DNA of 64,000 nucleotides from Streptomyces sp. SCSIO 30461. Lineage in GTDB: Bacteria > Actinomycetota > Actinomycetes > Streptomycetales > Streptomycetaceae. The first letter of the stretch is position 1; each line of letters starts with the position of its first letter. The position numbers and the translations under genes were made by a program. Shown piece after piece: positions 26,283 through 34,855 of the stretch. The stretch is taken from positions 5,200,001-5,264,000 of the forward strand of contig NZ_CP146101.1 in NCBI RefSeq assembly GCF_037023745.1. The letters run 5' to 3'. The notes beneath the pieces were generated by a model. It was not told the DNA's origin and ran no database searches. It worked only from the letters and a program-made list of their open reading frames with translations.

Positions 26283-26561
26283 ATGAACGAGGCTCTCGAA
26301 GTCTGGATCGATCAGGACCTCTGCACCGGCGACGGCATCTGCGTGCAGTACGCCCCCGAGGTCTTCGAGCTGGACATCGACGGACTCGCCTATGTGAAGA
26401 GTGGGGACGACGAGCTGCTGCAGGACCCGGGTGCCACAACGCCGGTGCCACTGCCCCTGCTGACCGATGTCATCGACTCCGCCAAGGAGTGCCCGGGCGA
26501 CTGCATCCATGTGCGCCGGGTCGCCGACCGGGTCGAGGTGTACGGCCCCGACGCCGAGTAG
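26283..26561 (+). CDS. Ferredoxin of the single [3Fe-4S] type
   Basis: The 92-residue acidic protein has Cys14 and Cys20 in CTGDGIC, with Cys70 and Cys74 in KECPGDCIHV. Three of these four would hold a 3Fe-4S cluster, as in the actinobacterial ferredoxins that serve cytochrome P450s. The cluster loop is longer than usual (extra residues DPGATTPVPLP before the last Cys). No P450 is adjacent. It is divergent from arc, a placement seen in other streptomycetes, but its partner is unknown. Confidence 0.88.
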   Translation: MNEALEVWIDQDLCTGDGICVQYAPEVFELDIDGLAYVKSGDDELLQDPGATTPVPLPLLTDVIDSAKECPGDCIHVRRVADRVEVYGPDAE

Positions 26562-26604
26562 CCGTCGGGGTCCGGCACGCACCACCCGGACGGAAAGTGA
26601 TCGT

Positions 26605-27183
26605 TCAGACACCTTCCGCGACCGAGGCCGGCAGGCGGGACTCCATGAACCTGCCGCTCCGCCACTGCCACTTGGCCTGCTCCTGCTCGTCCGGGCAGCA
26701 GCGTGGGACCTCGGGCGACGAGTAGCCGAGCAGGGTCGCCGCGACGGCCCCGTCCCGGACGGCGAACGCGCTCACGCTGAGCCGCTCGGCAGGATCCAGC
26801 AGGGTGGCCACGACGCGTGCGGCGCCGGTGGGTGACCGTGCGATGACGTAGACGCCGTCCGGCGGGGTGCCGGAGCCCGCAACACACCTGGCCACCACGG
26901 CGGTCTCCGGTCCACCGTCGCCGTCCAGGTCGCCCGACGCCCTCCGCACGATCTCCATGCCGGCACCGCCGCACTCGAGCGGCAGCTCGACGAGGGCCGG
27001 GTCGGGTGCGGCGGGAGTCGTCACGGCGACCGCGCCCTCACCGGACTGGTCGGCCTTCGCGGTCCCGGGGTCGAGCAGGCCGGCGCCGGCGACCACGGCG
27101 GCCATCGCTGTCGCGGTGGCAAGCCAGTGCACCGGGCGGCTGGCGGTGTGCGCGAGGTCCGGAAGCGTCGCGGAGGTCTGCAC
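26605..27183 (-). CDS. Secreted or membrane-anchored hypothetical with a DxDGDG motif
   Basis: The 192-residue product starts with a signal-like region (HWLATATAMAAVVAGAGLLDPGTAKA), so it should be exported or anchored. The mature part contains SGDLDGDGGPETAVVARC, an EF-hand-like calcium loop of the kind found in FG-GAP/VCBS repeats, and four Cys residues in total, including an adjacent CC. I start at the GTG at 27183 behind AGGAG (8-base spacing); an ATG at 27252 is also in frame. It converges on the ferredoxin gene. Function is unknown. Confidence 0.7.
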   Translation of the reverse strand: MQTSATLPDLAHTASRPVHWLATATAMAAVVAGAGLLDPGTAKADQSGEGAVAVTTPAAPDPALVELPLECGGAGMEIVRRASGDLDGDGGPETAVVARCVAGSGTPPDGVYVIARSPTGAARVVATLLDPAERLSVSAFAVRDGAVAATLLGYSSPEVPRCCPDEQEQAKWQWRSGRFMESRLPASVAEGV

Positions 27184-27309
27184 GCGAAGTGACTCCTGTG
27201 CGGCTGTGCGGGCTGTGCCGATGCGAACACCGGCACTGGGAGGCGTACGCATCGTGCCACACGTCACAGTGCCCGGGAACAGCAGGGTGGGCAATGCCAA
27301 CGTAAAGCC

Positions 27310-27353
27310 GCCGCCGTCGAGTTCTCCCACGACTGCGGGAACTCGACGGCGGC
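27310..27353 (-). terminator. Terminator after trmI
   Basis: A 15-bp perfect stem (GCCGCCGTCGAGTTC with its complement) with a 14-base loop lies 21 bases past the trmI stop. Confidence 0.85.
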
Positions 27354-27374
27354 AGGCGTACGTTGTGGGTGGTT

Positions 27375-28262
27375 TCAGCCCTTGTTGGGGCCTTCGTAGT
27401 CCTCGCCGTACGCGCCCTTCGCGGGGCGCCGGCGGCGCATCGGGGGCTCCACCCCGTCAGCGAGCCGGCGGGCGGTCACCAGGAAGCCGGTGTGGCCGAT
27501 CATCCGGTGGTCCGGGCGCACCGCGAGGCCCTCGACGTGCCAGTTGCGGATCATGGACTCCCACGGCTGCGGCTCGGCGTAGCAGCCGATCTCGCGGATG
27601 GACTCCACGGTCCTGGCGAGCTGGGTGGTGGTGGCCACGTAGCAGCACAGGATGCCGCCCGGGACGAGCGCCTTGGAGACGGCCTCCAGGCACTCCCAGG
27701 GGGCCAGCATGTCCAGGACGACGCGGTCGACGTCCGCGTCCGAGAGGTTGTCCTGAAGGTCGCCGACCGTGAGCGTCCAGGCGGGGTGGGGGCCACCGAA
27801 GTAGCGCTCCACGTTCGCCTTGGCGATCTCGGCGAAGTCCTCCCGGCGCTCGTACGAGTGCAGCATGCCCTCGTCGCCGATGGCCCGCAGCAGGAAGCTG
27901 CTCAGCGAGCCCGAGCCCACACCCGCCTCGACGACGCGTGCGCCGGGGAAGATGTCGGCGAACGCCAGGATCTGCCCCGCGTCCTTGGGGTAGACCACGG
28001 CGGCGCCGCGGGGCATGGACAGGACATAGTCGGGGAGCAGGGGGCGCAACGCCAGGTAGGCGACGTTTCCCGTGGTACGGACGACACTGCCCTCGGGGGC
28101 GCCGATCAGCTCGTCATGCGGGAAGGAACCCTTGTGGGTGTGGAAGTTCTTCCCGGCTTCGAGCGTGAACGTGTAGTGGCGTCCCTTGGGGTCGGTGAGC
28201 TGGACCTGGTCCCCGACCTTGAAGGGCCCGCGACGGCGGGCGGCACCGGTCGGTTCGGACAT
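27375..28262 (-). CDS. trmI: tRNA (adenine-N1)-methyltransferase TrmI
   Basis: The 295-residue enzyme has an N-terminal barrel (VGDQVQLTDPKGRHYTFTLE). Its SAM-binding fold has ARVVEAGVGSGSLSSFLLRA (motif I), YERREDFAEIAKANVE, and VDRVVLDMLAPWE (catalytic motif). It methylates A58 in the T-loop of tRNAs as a tetramer. It lies 23 bases after the M50 protease gene on the same strand, so the two are co-transcribed. This gene also neighbours the arc/proteasome region in mycobacteria. The ATG has no strong ribosome binding site. Confidence 0.94.
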   Translation of the reverse strand: MSEPTGAARRRGPFKVGDQVQLTDPKGRHYTFTLEAGKNFHTHKGSFPHDELIGAPEGSVVRTTGNVAYLALRPLLPDYVLSMPRGAAVVYPKDAGQILAFADIFPGARVVEAGVGSGSLSSFLLRAIGDEGMLHSYERREDFAEIAKANVERYFGGPHPAWTLTVGDLQDNLSDADVDRVVLDMLAPWECLEAVSKALVPGGILCCYVATTTQLARTVESIREIGCYAEPQPWESMIRNWHVEGLAVRPDHRMIGHTGFLVTARRLADGVEPPMRRRRPAKGAYGEDYEGPNKG

Positions 28263-28285
28263 GTGACCAGGGTACCGGCTGTTTC

Positions 28286-29632
28286 TCAGCCGGATGGACG
28301 CGCCATCGCCTTGACGAAGGCACGTTCGACATCCGCGGTGGACAGGACGCCGTAGATCTCACCCGTCTCCTCCACCACGAGGTACTCGGTGGCGGGCGTG
28401 GCCCGGAGTCGGTCGAGCAGGGCTTCGCCGGCGAGGTCGGCGGGGACCCGCATGCCGTCGGTGAGCTCCTGGGCGAGGCCGCTGACGGCGACCCAGGGGC
28501 GGCGGTGCTGCGGAACCCCGGCGATCGCCGCCTCGCGGACCAGGGCCGTCGGTTTGCCGTGGCCGTCGACCACCACCAGGGCACGGGCTCCGGCCTCGTT
28601 GGCACGCCGGAGCGCCTCGGACAGCGGGGTGCCGGATTCGACCGGGACGGCACGGCGGGTGAGGGTGCGGGCGTTCAGTTCCGGCAGGTGCTGGCGGAGT
28701 CGGGCCATCCGCAGGCTGTTGCCCGCGCCGGTCCAGATGATGGCGGCGAGGATCGCGGCGAGCAGGGCGTCGGTGACGGTCTCCATCCCGCCGATTTCCG
28801 CGGTGGGGTTGCCGAGGGCTCCCGTGTGCGTGAGCAGCGGAAGGCCCACCAGCACCGCGATGGCCAATGCCCGACCGACCCAGGCGGCGGCGACGGTGCC
28901 GCTCATCGGGTTTCCGGTGATCTTCCAGACGACCGCGCGCAGCATCCGGCCGCCGTCCAGCGGCAGGCCGGGCAGCAGGTTGAAGATCGCGACGATCAGG
29001 TTGGAGATCATCAGCCCGGCGAGCAGGACCGCGGGGACGGTACCGGGCTCCACGACCTGTACGGCGGCGTAGAAGATCCCGGCGAGCACCAGCGAGAGCA
29101 GTGGGCCTACGAAGGCGAGGACGAATTCCCGGCCGGGCGTCTCGGACTCCTTCTCGATCTCCGAGACGCCGCCGAAGAACTGGAGCTGGATTCGGCGCAC
29201 CGGCAGCTTGTAGCGGAGTGCGACGACCGTGTGCGCCAGTTCGTGGACGAGCACGGAGGCGTAGAAGGCGACCGCGAAGAACAGCGAGACGAGGTACCGG
29301 GCGTTGCCCAGCTCGGGCAGCACGCGCTCCAGTTGCCCGCCGAACACCCAGGTGATGAGGGCCGCGACCAGGAACCAGCTCGGTGCGACATAGACGGGCA
29401 CCCCGAAGGGACGGCCCATGAGGATGCCGCCACCGGGCTCGTCGGGCCGCTGCTGTCCGCGGTCCACCGGGACGGCCACTCCGGTCTCCCCGGTCTCCCC
29501 GGTCTCCCCGGTCTCCCCGGTCTCTGCGCCTCCCCCGGCTGCGCCCGCTCCCCCGGTTTCACCGGCCTTCCCCGTGCCGGACCGCGGGCGGGTGTGCTCG
29601 CCGCTCTCGTCGTCCTTGTTCACGGGGTTCAC
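28286..29632 (-). CDS. Site-2 protease (M50) with CBS domains
   Basis: The 448-residue membrane protease has a 70-residue disordered N-terminus with GETGETG repeats. The zinc site is HELAH (about residues 130-134), with the second metal ligand in NLLPGLPLDGGRMLR. Two CBS modules follow (about 320-448) that may sense adenylates. Such proteases cut membrane-embedded proteins such as anti-sigma factors. I chose the GTG at 29632 with AAGGGAA five bases before it; the frame is open to 29668. It sits just before trmI and divergent from the RecB-like nuclease. Confidence 0.9.
   Translation of the reverse strand: MNPVNKDDESGEHTRPRSGTGKAGETGGAGAAGGGAETGETGETGETGETGVAVPVDRGQQRPDEPGGGILMGRPFGVPVYVAPSWFLVAALITWVFGGQLERVLPELGNARYLVSLFFAVAFYASVLVHELAHTVVALRYKLPVRRIQLQFFGGVSEIEKESETPGREFVLAFVGPLLSLVLAGIFYAAVQVVEPGTVPAVLLAGLMISNLIVAIFNLLPGLPLDGGRMLRAVVWKITGNPMSGTVAAAWVGRALAIAVLVGLPLLTHTGALGNPTAEIGGMETVTDALLAAILAAIIWTGAGNSLRMARLRQHLPELNARTLTRRAVPVESGTPLSEALRRANEAGARALVVVDGHGKPTALVREAAIAGVPQHRRPWVAVSGLAQELTDGMRVPADLAGEALLDRLRATPATEYLVVEETGEIYGVLSTADVERAFVKAMARPSG
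29480..29527. repeat. Nine-base tandem repeats in the M50 protease N-terminus
   Basis: Four to five near-perfect copies of a 9-base unit encode the Gly-Glu-Thr repeat GETGETG in the cytoplasmic tail. Such short repeats can slip, so copy number may vary between strains. Confidence 0.75.
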
Positions 29633-29771
29633 GGGTTCCCTTCGTTGCGGTCGTTGCGGTCGTCGCACCGGTCGCGGTCACTGCGGTCACTCGCCCGATC
29701 ATGCGGTGCGAGAAGGTCTGCCGTCGATGGTATTCCGCTCGCTGTCGGTGGCGGGCCGTAGGGTCTTCGTC

Positions 29772-30641
29772 ATGAGTACGAGTCAGCCGCCGGATTCCGG
29801 TCCTTCGGTGCCCGATCGCAGGCCTCCGGCCTCACTGTCGCCTTCGCGGGCGAGCGACTTCATGCAGTGCCCCCTGCTCTACCGCTTCCGGGTGATCGAC
29901 AAACTGCCCGAGCAGCCGAGCGAGGCAGCGACCCGGGGCACGCTGGTGCACGCGGTCCTTGAACGGCTGTTCGACGCACCCGCTGCCGAGCGCACCCCGC
30001 CCCGGGCGAAGTCCCTGATCCCGGCCCAGTGGGACCGGCTGCTCGAATCGCGTCCCGAGCTCGGCGGACTGTTCGCGGACGATCCGGAGGGCGAGCGGCT
30101 GGCGCGCTGGATGTCGGATGCGGAGCGGCTGGTGGAGCGCTGGTTCTCCTTGGAGGACCCGACACGTCTCGAGCCTGCCGAGCGCGAGCTGTTCGTGGAG
30201 ACGGAGCTGGAGTCGGGGCTGCGTCTGCGCGGTGTGATCGACCGGGTCGACGTGGCGCCCACGGGCGAGGTGCGGATCGTCGACTACAAGACGGGCAAGG
30301 CGCCGCGGCCCGAGTACAGCGAGGGCGCGCTGTTCCAGATGAAGTTCTACGCGCTGGTGGTCTGGCGCCTCAAGCGCGTCGTGCCGAGGCGGCTCCAGCT
30401 GGTGTACCTGGGCAGCGGCGAGGTGCTGACATACGATCCGGTCGCGGCGGATCTCGAGCGAGTGGAGCGCAAGCTGCTGGCGCTCTGGGACGCGATCGTC
30501 CGGGCCACGGAGTCCGGTGACTGGCGGCCTCGGCCGTCGAAGCTCTGCGGTTGGTGCGACCACCAGGCGCACTGCCCGGAGTTCGGCGGGACTCCGCCCG
30601 TCTACCCGCTGCCGCTGGTTCCGCCACAGCCATCGCCCTGA
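29772..30641 (+). CDS. RecB-type PD-(D/E)XK nuclease with Fe-S cluster
   Basis: The 289-residue nuclease has SPSRASDFMQCPLLYRFR at the start, GTLVHAVLERLF, then the catalytic GVIDRVD and RIVDYKTGK. Cys33 together with Cys259, Cys262 and Cys268 (CGWCDHQAHC) match the four-Cys 4Fe-4S staple of AddB/Cas4-like nucleases. It is free-standing, with no helicase domain. It probably trims or resects single-stranded DNA ends in repair. No cas genes or CRISPR array are nearby, so it is not a Cas4 of an immune locus. Confidence 0.92.
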   Translation: MSTSQPPDSGPSVPDRRPPASLSPSRASDFMQCPLLYRFRVIDKLPEQPSEAATRGTLVHAVLERLFDAPAAERTPPRAKSLIPAQWDRLLESRPELGGLFADDPEGERLARWMSDAERLVERWFSLEDPTRLEPAERELFVETELESGLRLRGVIDRVDVAPTGEVRIVDYKTGKAPRPEYSEGALFQMKFYALVVWRLKRVVPRRLQLVYLGSGEVLTYDPVAADLERVERKLLALWDAIVRATESGDWRPRPSKLCGWCDHQAHCPEFGGTPPVYPLPLVPPQPSP

Positions 30642-30645
30642 GGCG

Positions 30646-30667
30646 GTCCGGGGCAGACGCCCCGGAC
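30646..30667 (+). terminator. Terminator after the RecB-type nuclease
   Basis: GTCCGGGGC and GCCCCGGAC form a 9-bp perfect stem with a four-base loop, five bases after the stop. Confidence 0.85.
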
Positions 30668-30712
30668 AAGGCCCCAGGACCGTTCCGTGAGGGGGCACCC
30701 GGGTCGAGACCA

Positions 30713-30736
30713 GGCGGATCCGCCAAATGATCCGCC
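30713..30736. promoter_or_regulatory. 8-bp inverted repeat upstream of the response regulator
   Basis: GGCGGATC and GATCCGCC, eight bases apart, lie about 80 bases before the start codon. It could be an operator for the regulator itself; no consensus is known to me. Confidence 0.35.
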
Positions 30737-30815
30737 CGGATGGGCCGAAAAGCATCCGAAGTCGGGCTCGTGCGGTGGTCAGGGCAGAATGGGCCGATCT
30801 AGCGAAGGAGAACCC

Positions 30816-31487
30816 GTGGCTATCCGCGTCCTACTGGTCGATGATCAACCGCTGCTGCGCACCGGCTTCCGGATGATCCTGGAGGCGGAACAGGACATCG
30901 CGGTGGTCGGTGAGGCCGGGGACGGCCTTCAGGCGCTGGACCAGGTGCGGGCGCTTCAGCCCGATGTGGTGCTGATGGACATCCGCATGCCGCGGATGGA
31001 CGGAGTGGAAGCCACCCGGCAGATCACCGGCCCCGGGCGGGACGGCCCGGCGAAGGTGCTGGTGCTGACCACCTTCGACCTGGACGAGTACGTGGTGGAG
31101 GCACTCCGGGCGGGGGCAAGCGGCTTCCTGCTGAAAGACGCCCCCGCAAATGAACTGGTGCAGGCGATCCGGGTCGTCGCGGCGGGAGAGGCGATGCTCG
31201 CCCCGAGCATCACACGCCGGCTGCTGGACAAGTACGCGGGCCACCTTCCGTCGGGTGAGGAGGCCGTGCCGGACACCCTGCACACGCTGACCGATCGCGA
31301 GGTCGAGGTGCTGAAGCTGGTCGCGCGGGGCTTGTCGAACGCGGAGATCGCCGCGGATCTCTTCGTCAGCGAGACGACGGTCAAGACGCATGTGGGCCAT
31401 GTGCTGACGAAGCTGGGCCTGCGGGACCGGGTGCAGGCAGCGGTGTACGCGTATGAGAGCGGCCTGGTGCGCCCCGGAGCGCAGTAG
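30816..31487 (+). CDS. NarL/LuxR-family response regulator (orphan)
   Basis: The 223-residue regulator has a receiver domain with the phosphorylation site Asp55 in VLMDIRMPRMDG and acidic residues Asp9 and Asp10. A LuxR-type helix-turn-helix (about residues 155-215) has LTDREVEVLKLVARGLSNAEIA and VSETTVKTHVGHVL. It should bind DNA as a dimer when phosphorylated. No histidine kinase gene is adjacent, so the cognate kinase is elsewhere or absent. The GTG start has GAAGGAG nearby. It converges on the two substrate-binding lipoprotein genes, whose relation to it is unclear. Confidence 0.92.
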   Translation: MAIRVLLVDDQPLLRTGFRMILEAEQDIAVVGEAGDGLQALDQVRALQPDVVLMDIRMPRMDGVEATRQITGPGRDGPAKVLVLTTFDLDEYVVEALRAGASGFLLKDAPANELVQAIRVVAAGEAMLAPSITRRLLDKYAGHLPSGEEAVPDTLHTLTDREVEVLKLVARGLSNAEIAADLFVSETTVKTHVGHVLTKLGLRDRVQAAVYAYESGLVRPGAQ

Positions 31488-31535
31488 GGCTTCCGGCCGG
31501 CCTTCCCCGCCGGGCCGGGCACGATCGTCGGCACG

Positions 31536-31581
31536 GGAAGGGGCCTGGCCCGCGCTTCCCACGCTGGTCCAGGCCCCTTCC
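31536..31581. terminator. Bidirectional terminator
   Basis: A 13-bp stem (GGAAGGGGCCTGG with CCAGGCCCCTTCC) and a 20-base loop lie between the converging response-regulator and substrate-binding protein genes. Confidence 0.75.
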
Positions 31582-31607
31582 GGCTGCTTCGTGCGCCGAC
31601 CGCTTCG

Positions 31608-33194
31608 TCAGCCCTTCTGGATCTCCCAGAAGCGGAAGACGGTGGAGGCGTCGAGCGTCCACTCGAGTCCCGTGATGCTGCCGTGGGCGACGGCGTACTG
31701 CTTGCCCTGCCACAGCGGCAGCAGCGGCACGTCCTCGGCGACCAGGTTCTGGAGCTCGGCGAACTTGCTCTCGGTCGCGGCGCGGTCGGCCATGGCCGAG
31801 GTCTCCGGGATGATCTTGCCGGTGATCTCCTTGTTCTCGTAGTTGTTGTTGAGAACGTTGCCGGGGCCGAAGAACGGCTGGGTGAAGTTGTCGGGGTCCG
31901 GGTAGTCCGGCACCCAGCCCTGCACGTACGTCCCGTACTTGCCGGCGTCGATGTCCTTCTGGTACTGGTCGAACTCGACGGACTTGACGTCCGCCTTGAA
32001 CAGACCGCTGTCGTTGAGCTGCTTTGCGATAGCCGCGAGCTCCTGGTCGGTGGCCGGGCCGAAGCGGCTCGACGTGGACCACAGCGTGAGCTGCACCTTG
32101 CCGGTGATCCCGGCGGATCGCAGAGCCTCACGCGCCTTGGCGGGCTGCGGACGGTCGCCGTAGCGCTCGAAGAAGGCGGTGTTGTGCCCGGCGATACCGG
32201 CCGGGATGATCGAGTACAGCGGCTCCGCCGTGGCGTCGTAGGTGTCCCTTACGAGCGCGTCGCGATCCACCAGATAGGCGAACGCCCGGCGCACCGCGAG
32301 CTTGCCCGCGACCGGGTGCTTCATGTTGAAGACGAGGTGCTGGACCTCGGCACTGCCACCTTCGACGACCGAGATCTGCTTGTCGTCGTCGGACACCGAG
32401 CCCTGGAGCCCCGCCACTTCCTTGGCGGTCAGACCTCGGTAGGCAACGTCGACCTCGCCCTTCTTGAGATTGGCCGCGAGCTTGTCCTGGTTGCCGTGGT
32501 AGAGCTTGAGGGTCACGCCGCCGTTGCGCACGGTCGCGTTGCCCTTGTACTCCGGGTTGATGGAGAAGACCGCTTCGTCCTCGGTGAAGGAGTCCAGCTT
32601 GTACGGGCCCGAGCCGAACGCCTTGCCGTCGTCGCGCAGCCCGCCGGAGTCGTACTCGCGGTGGTCGACGATGGAGCCCGCGCCGGAGGCGATCTTGCTG
32701 GGGAAGGTGGCGTCCGCGCTCTTGAGCCGGAAGACGACCGTTCGCTCGTCAGGGGTCTCGATGCTGCCGATGGTGGCCAGCAGCGGCCCGGGACCGGAGT
32801 CGCTGGCTATCGCGATCGCACGCTCGAAGGAGAACTTGACGTCCTCTGAGGTCAGCGGATTCCCGTTGCTGAACTTGAGGTCCTCGCGCAGGGTGCAGCG
32901 GTAGACGGTGCTGGTGCCGCCCTCGAAGCCACACTTCTCCGCCGCGTCGGGCTCGGGGGTGGTGCCGCCCTTGGGGAAGCTCAGCAGGGACTGGAAGACG
33001 TTGTTGAACAGCAGCCACGAGCCGGGGTCGTAACCGTCGGCCGGGTCGGTCGCCAGGACCTCGTCGGACATACCGACGACCACCCGGCTTTCCTCGGACG
33101 CACCGCCGTCCTGCGCACCGCCGCAGCCGGCCAGCAGGACGAGGGAGAGCCCCGCGGCGAGCGGGGCCGTCCTTTTGATGAGTCGTGCCTTCAC
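31608..33194 (-). CDS. Peptide-type ABC substrate-binding lipoprotein (family 5), copy 2
   Basis: The 528-residue protein has a lipoprotein signal peptide ending LLAGC. The family 5 (OppA/DppA) fold follows, with LREDLKFSNGNPLTSEDVKFSFERA, DYPDPDNFTQPFFG and a C-terminal LPLWQGKQYAV. It captures an oligopeptide or similar ligand outside the membrane for an ABC importer. No permease or ATPase gene lies beside it. It follows a diverged paralogue after 59 bases (same strand), so the two are expressed together. The start is a GTG with AAGG before it. Confidence 0.9.
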   Translation of the reverse strand: MKARLIKRTAPLAAGLSLVLLAGCGGAQDGGASEESRVVVGMSDEVLATDPADGYDPGSWLLFNNVFQSLLSFPKGGTTPEPDAAEKCGFEGGTSTVYRCTLREDLKFSNGNPLTSEDVKFSFERAIAIASDSGPGPLLATIGSIETPDERTVVFRLKSADATFPSKIASGAGSIVDHREYDSGGLRDDGKAFGSGPYKLDSFTEDEAVFSINPEYKGNATVRNGGVTLKLYHGNQDKLAANLKKGEVDVAYRGLTAKEVAGLQGSVSDDDKQISVVEGGSAEVQHLVFNMKHPVAGKLAVRRAFAYLVDRDALVRDTYDATAEPLYSIIPAGIAGHNTAFFERYGDRPQPAKAREALRSAGITGKVQLTLWSTSSRFGPATDQELAAIAKQLNDSGLFKADVKSVEFDQYQKDIDAGKYGTYVQGWVPDYPDPDNFTQPFFGPGNVLNNNYENKEITGKIIPETSAMADRAATESKFAELQNLVAEDVPLLPLWQGKQYAVAHGSITGLEWTLDASTVFRFWEIQKG

Positions 33195-33253
33195 AGAACC
33201 TTGCCTCTTGCTCTCGGATGCCGGCCGCGACGTTCGCGGCCTTGTGCTGAAGT

Positions 33254-34855
33254 TCAGGCGGAGCCGCGCGCGAGCTCCCACAGCTGGAGGTCTGACGAGG
33301 AGTTCAGCGTCCACTCGACGCCGGTGACCTCCGACCTCGCGGCGACGTACTGCTTGCCCTGCCACAGAGGGAGCACGGGCACATCGGCAGCCACGATGTC
33401 CTGCAACTTGGTGAAGGACGCCGACGCGGCGTCGCGATCGGCCTGACGGCGCGACTCGGGGATGAGCTCGTCCCGGGCGGCCGTGCTCACATAGGGGGTG
33501 TTGAGGAAGTTGTCCTCGTCCAGGAACGGGGCGATGAAGTTGTCCGGGTCGGGGAAGTCCGGGAACCAGCCCAGGCCGTAGACCGCGTAGTCGCCGCGCT
33601 TCTGGGCCGGGCGGAACTCGGACCACTCGGCGCCCCGGACGGTCACGGAGAACAGCTTCGTGGCGTTGAGCTGGTCGCGCAGCGTCTCGAATTCGGCGGC
33701 CGTTCCGGGACCGTAGTGGTCGGTGGTGTAGTGCAGGGTGAGCTTGACCGGGGTGTCGATCCCGGCGGCGTCGAGGATGCCGGTGGCCTTCGCCCGGCTC
33801 GGCTCGCCGTACCTGTTGAAGAACGAGTTGGTGTGCCCCGAGACGGACGACGGGATCAGTGAGTAGAGGGGTTCAGCGGTCGCTCCGTACACCTTGCTCA
33901 CGATCTCGTCGCGATCCACGACGGAGGCCATCGCTTGGCGGACCGCCTTGTCCTTCACCGACGGGGCCTTGGTGTCGAAGCCGAGGTAGCGGATCTCCAG
34001 GCCCGGCATCTCCGTGAGCGCGATGCCCTCGCGAGGCTCCGCGGAGAGATCGGCGATCTGGCCCGGCGCCATGGTCCTGGCCATCATGTCGATGTCCCCG
34101 GACTCGAGGGCCCGACCCATGCTCCCGGCGTCGGCGAAGGGCCGCAGCTCGACCTTGGCGTTGCGGAGCTTGAGGTCACCCTTGTAGTGGGGGTTCTTGG
34201 TGAACACCGCGCTGACGAGCCGGTTGCCCTCGCTCTCGGTGGCGAGGGTGTACGGGCCCGAGCCGGTGACATCGAAGCCCTCGCGGAACTTCTTGCCGTC
34301 GTAGACATCCCGGCTGACGATTCCCGCGACGGGCGTCGAAAGCTTGTACGGGAAGGTCGCGTCGGGAGTGCGGAGGTGGAAGACCAGCTCCCGCTCGCCC
34401 TTGACCTCGATGGTGTCGATATTGGCGAGCAGCCCGGCGGCGCCGTTGTCGGACTTGATGTCGAGGACGCGCTCGATGGAGAACTTCACGTCCTCGGCGG
34501 TGACGGGCTTGCCGTCGGAGAACTGAAGGCCGTCACGGAGCGTGCAGCGGTAGCTCTCACTCGCCTTGTCCGTGAAGGCGCAGGCGGAAGCCGCCTCCGG
34601 GACCGGTTCGCCACCGCCGCGCGGCACGTGCATCAGCGTCTGCAGGGTCTGGCGGAGTACGTTCCAGGCACCGGTGTCGTAGGCGTGGGCGGGATCGAAG
34701 GGCGCCGGGGCATCACTGTCGGCAACGAACTGGTCCGTGGTCCCCACGACAATGGCGCCGTCCTTGTCCACTCCACCGGTTGTGGTTCCACATGCGGCGA
34801 GCGCGGAGGCGAGCAGGCCGATCACGGCCGGTAGCACCAGTGCCTTGCGGTTCAT
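33254..34855 (-). CDS. Peptide-type ABC substrate-binding lipoprotein (family 5), copy 1
   Basis: The 533-residue paralogue has signal MNRKALVLPAVIGLLASALAAC (lipobox LAAC) and the same landmarks: LRDGLQFSDGKPVTAEDVKFSIERV, FPDFPDPDNFIAPFL, LPLWQGKQYVAARS. The two share layout but differ widely in sequence, so the duplication is old and the ligands may differ. I start at the ATG at 34855 with AGGAAGAG nearby; one further upstream at 34876 has weak spacing. It is first in the pair. No transporter membrane genes flank it. Confidence 0.9.
   Translation of the reverse strand: MNRKALVLPAVIGLLASALAACGTTTGGVDKDGAIVVGTTDQFVADSDAPAPFDPAHAYDTGAWNVLRQTLQTLMHVPRGGGEPVPEAASACAFTDKASESYRCTLRDGLQFSDGKPVTAEDVKFSIERVLDIKSDNGAAGLLANIDTIEVKGERELVFHLRTPDATFPYKLSTPVAGIVSRDVYDGKKFREGFDVTGSGPYTLATESEGNRLVSAVFTKNPHYKGDLKLRNAKVELRPFADAGSMGRALESGDIDMMARTMAPGQIADLSAEPREGIALTEMPGLEIRYLGFDTKAPSVKDKAVRQAMASVVDRDEIVSKVYGATAEPLYSLIPSSVSGHTNSFFNRYGEPSRAKATGILDAAGIDTPVKLTLHYTTDHYGPGTAAEFETLRDQLNATKLFSVTVRGAEWSEFRPAQKRGDYAVYGLGWFPDFPDPDNFIAPFLDEDNFLNTPYVSTAARDELIPESRRQADRDAASASFTKLQDIVAADVPVLPLWQGKQYVAARSEVTGVEWTLNSSSDLQLWELARGSA

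Noticed and set aside
26283..26561. Ferredoxin as part of a P450 operon
   Set aside because: No P450 or ferredoxin reductase gene lies beside it.
27184..27330. Longer N-terminus for the DxDGDG hypothetical protein
   Set aside because: It would run into the trmI terminator and has no ribosome binding site, whereas the GTG at 27183 has AGGAG at good spacing.
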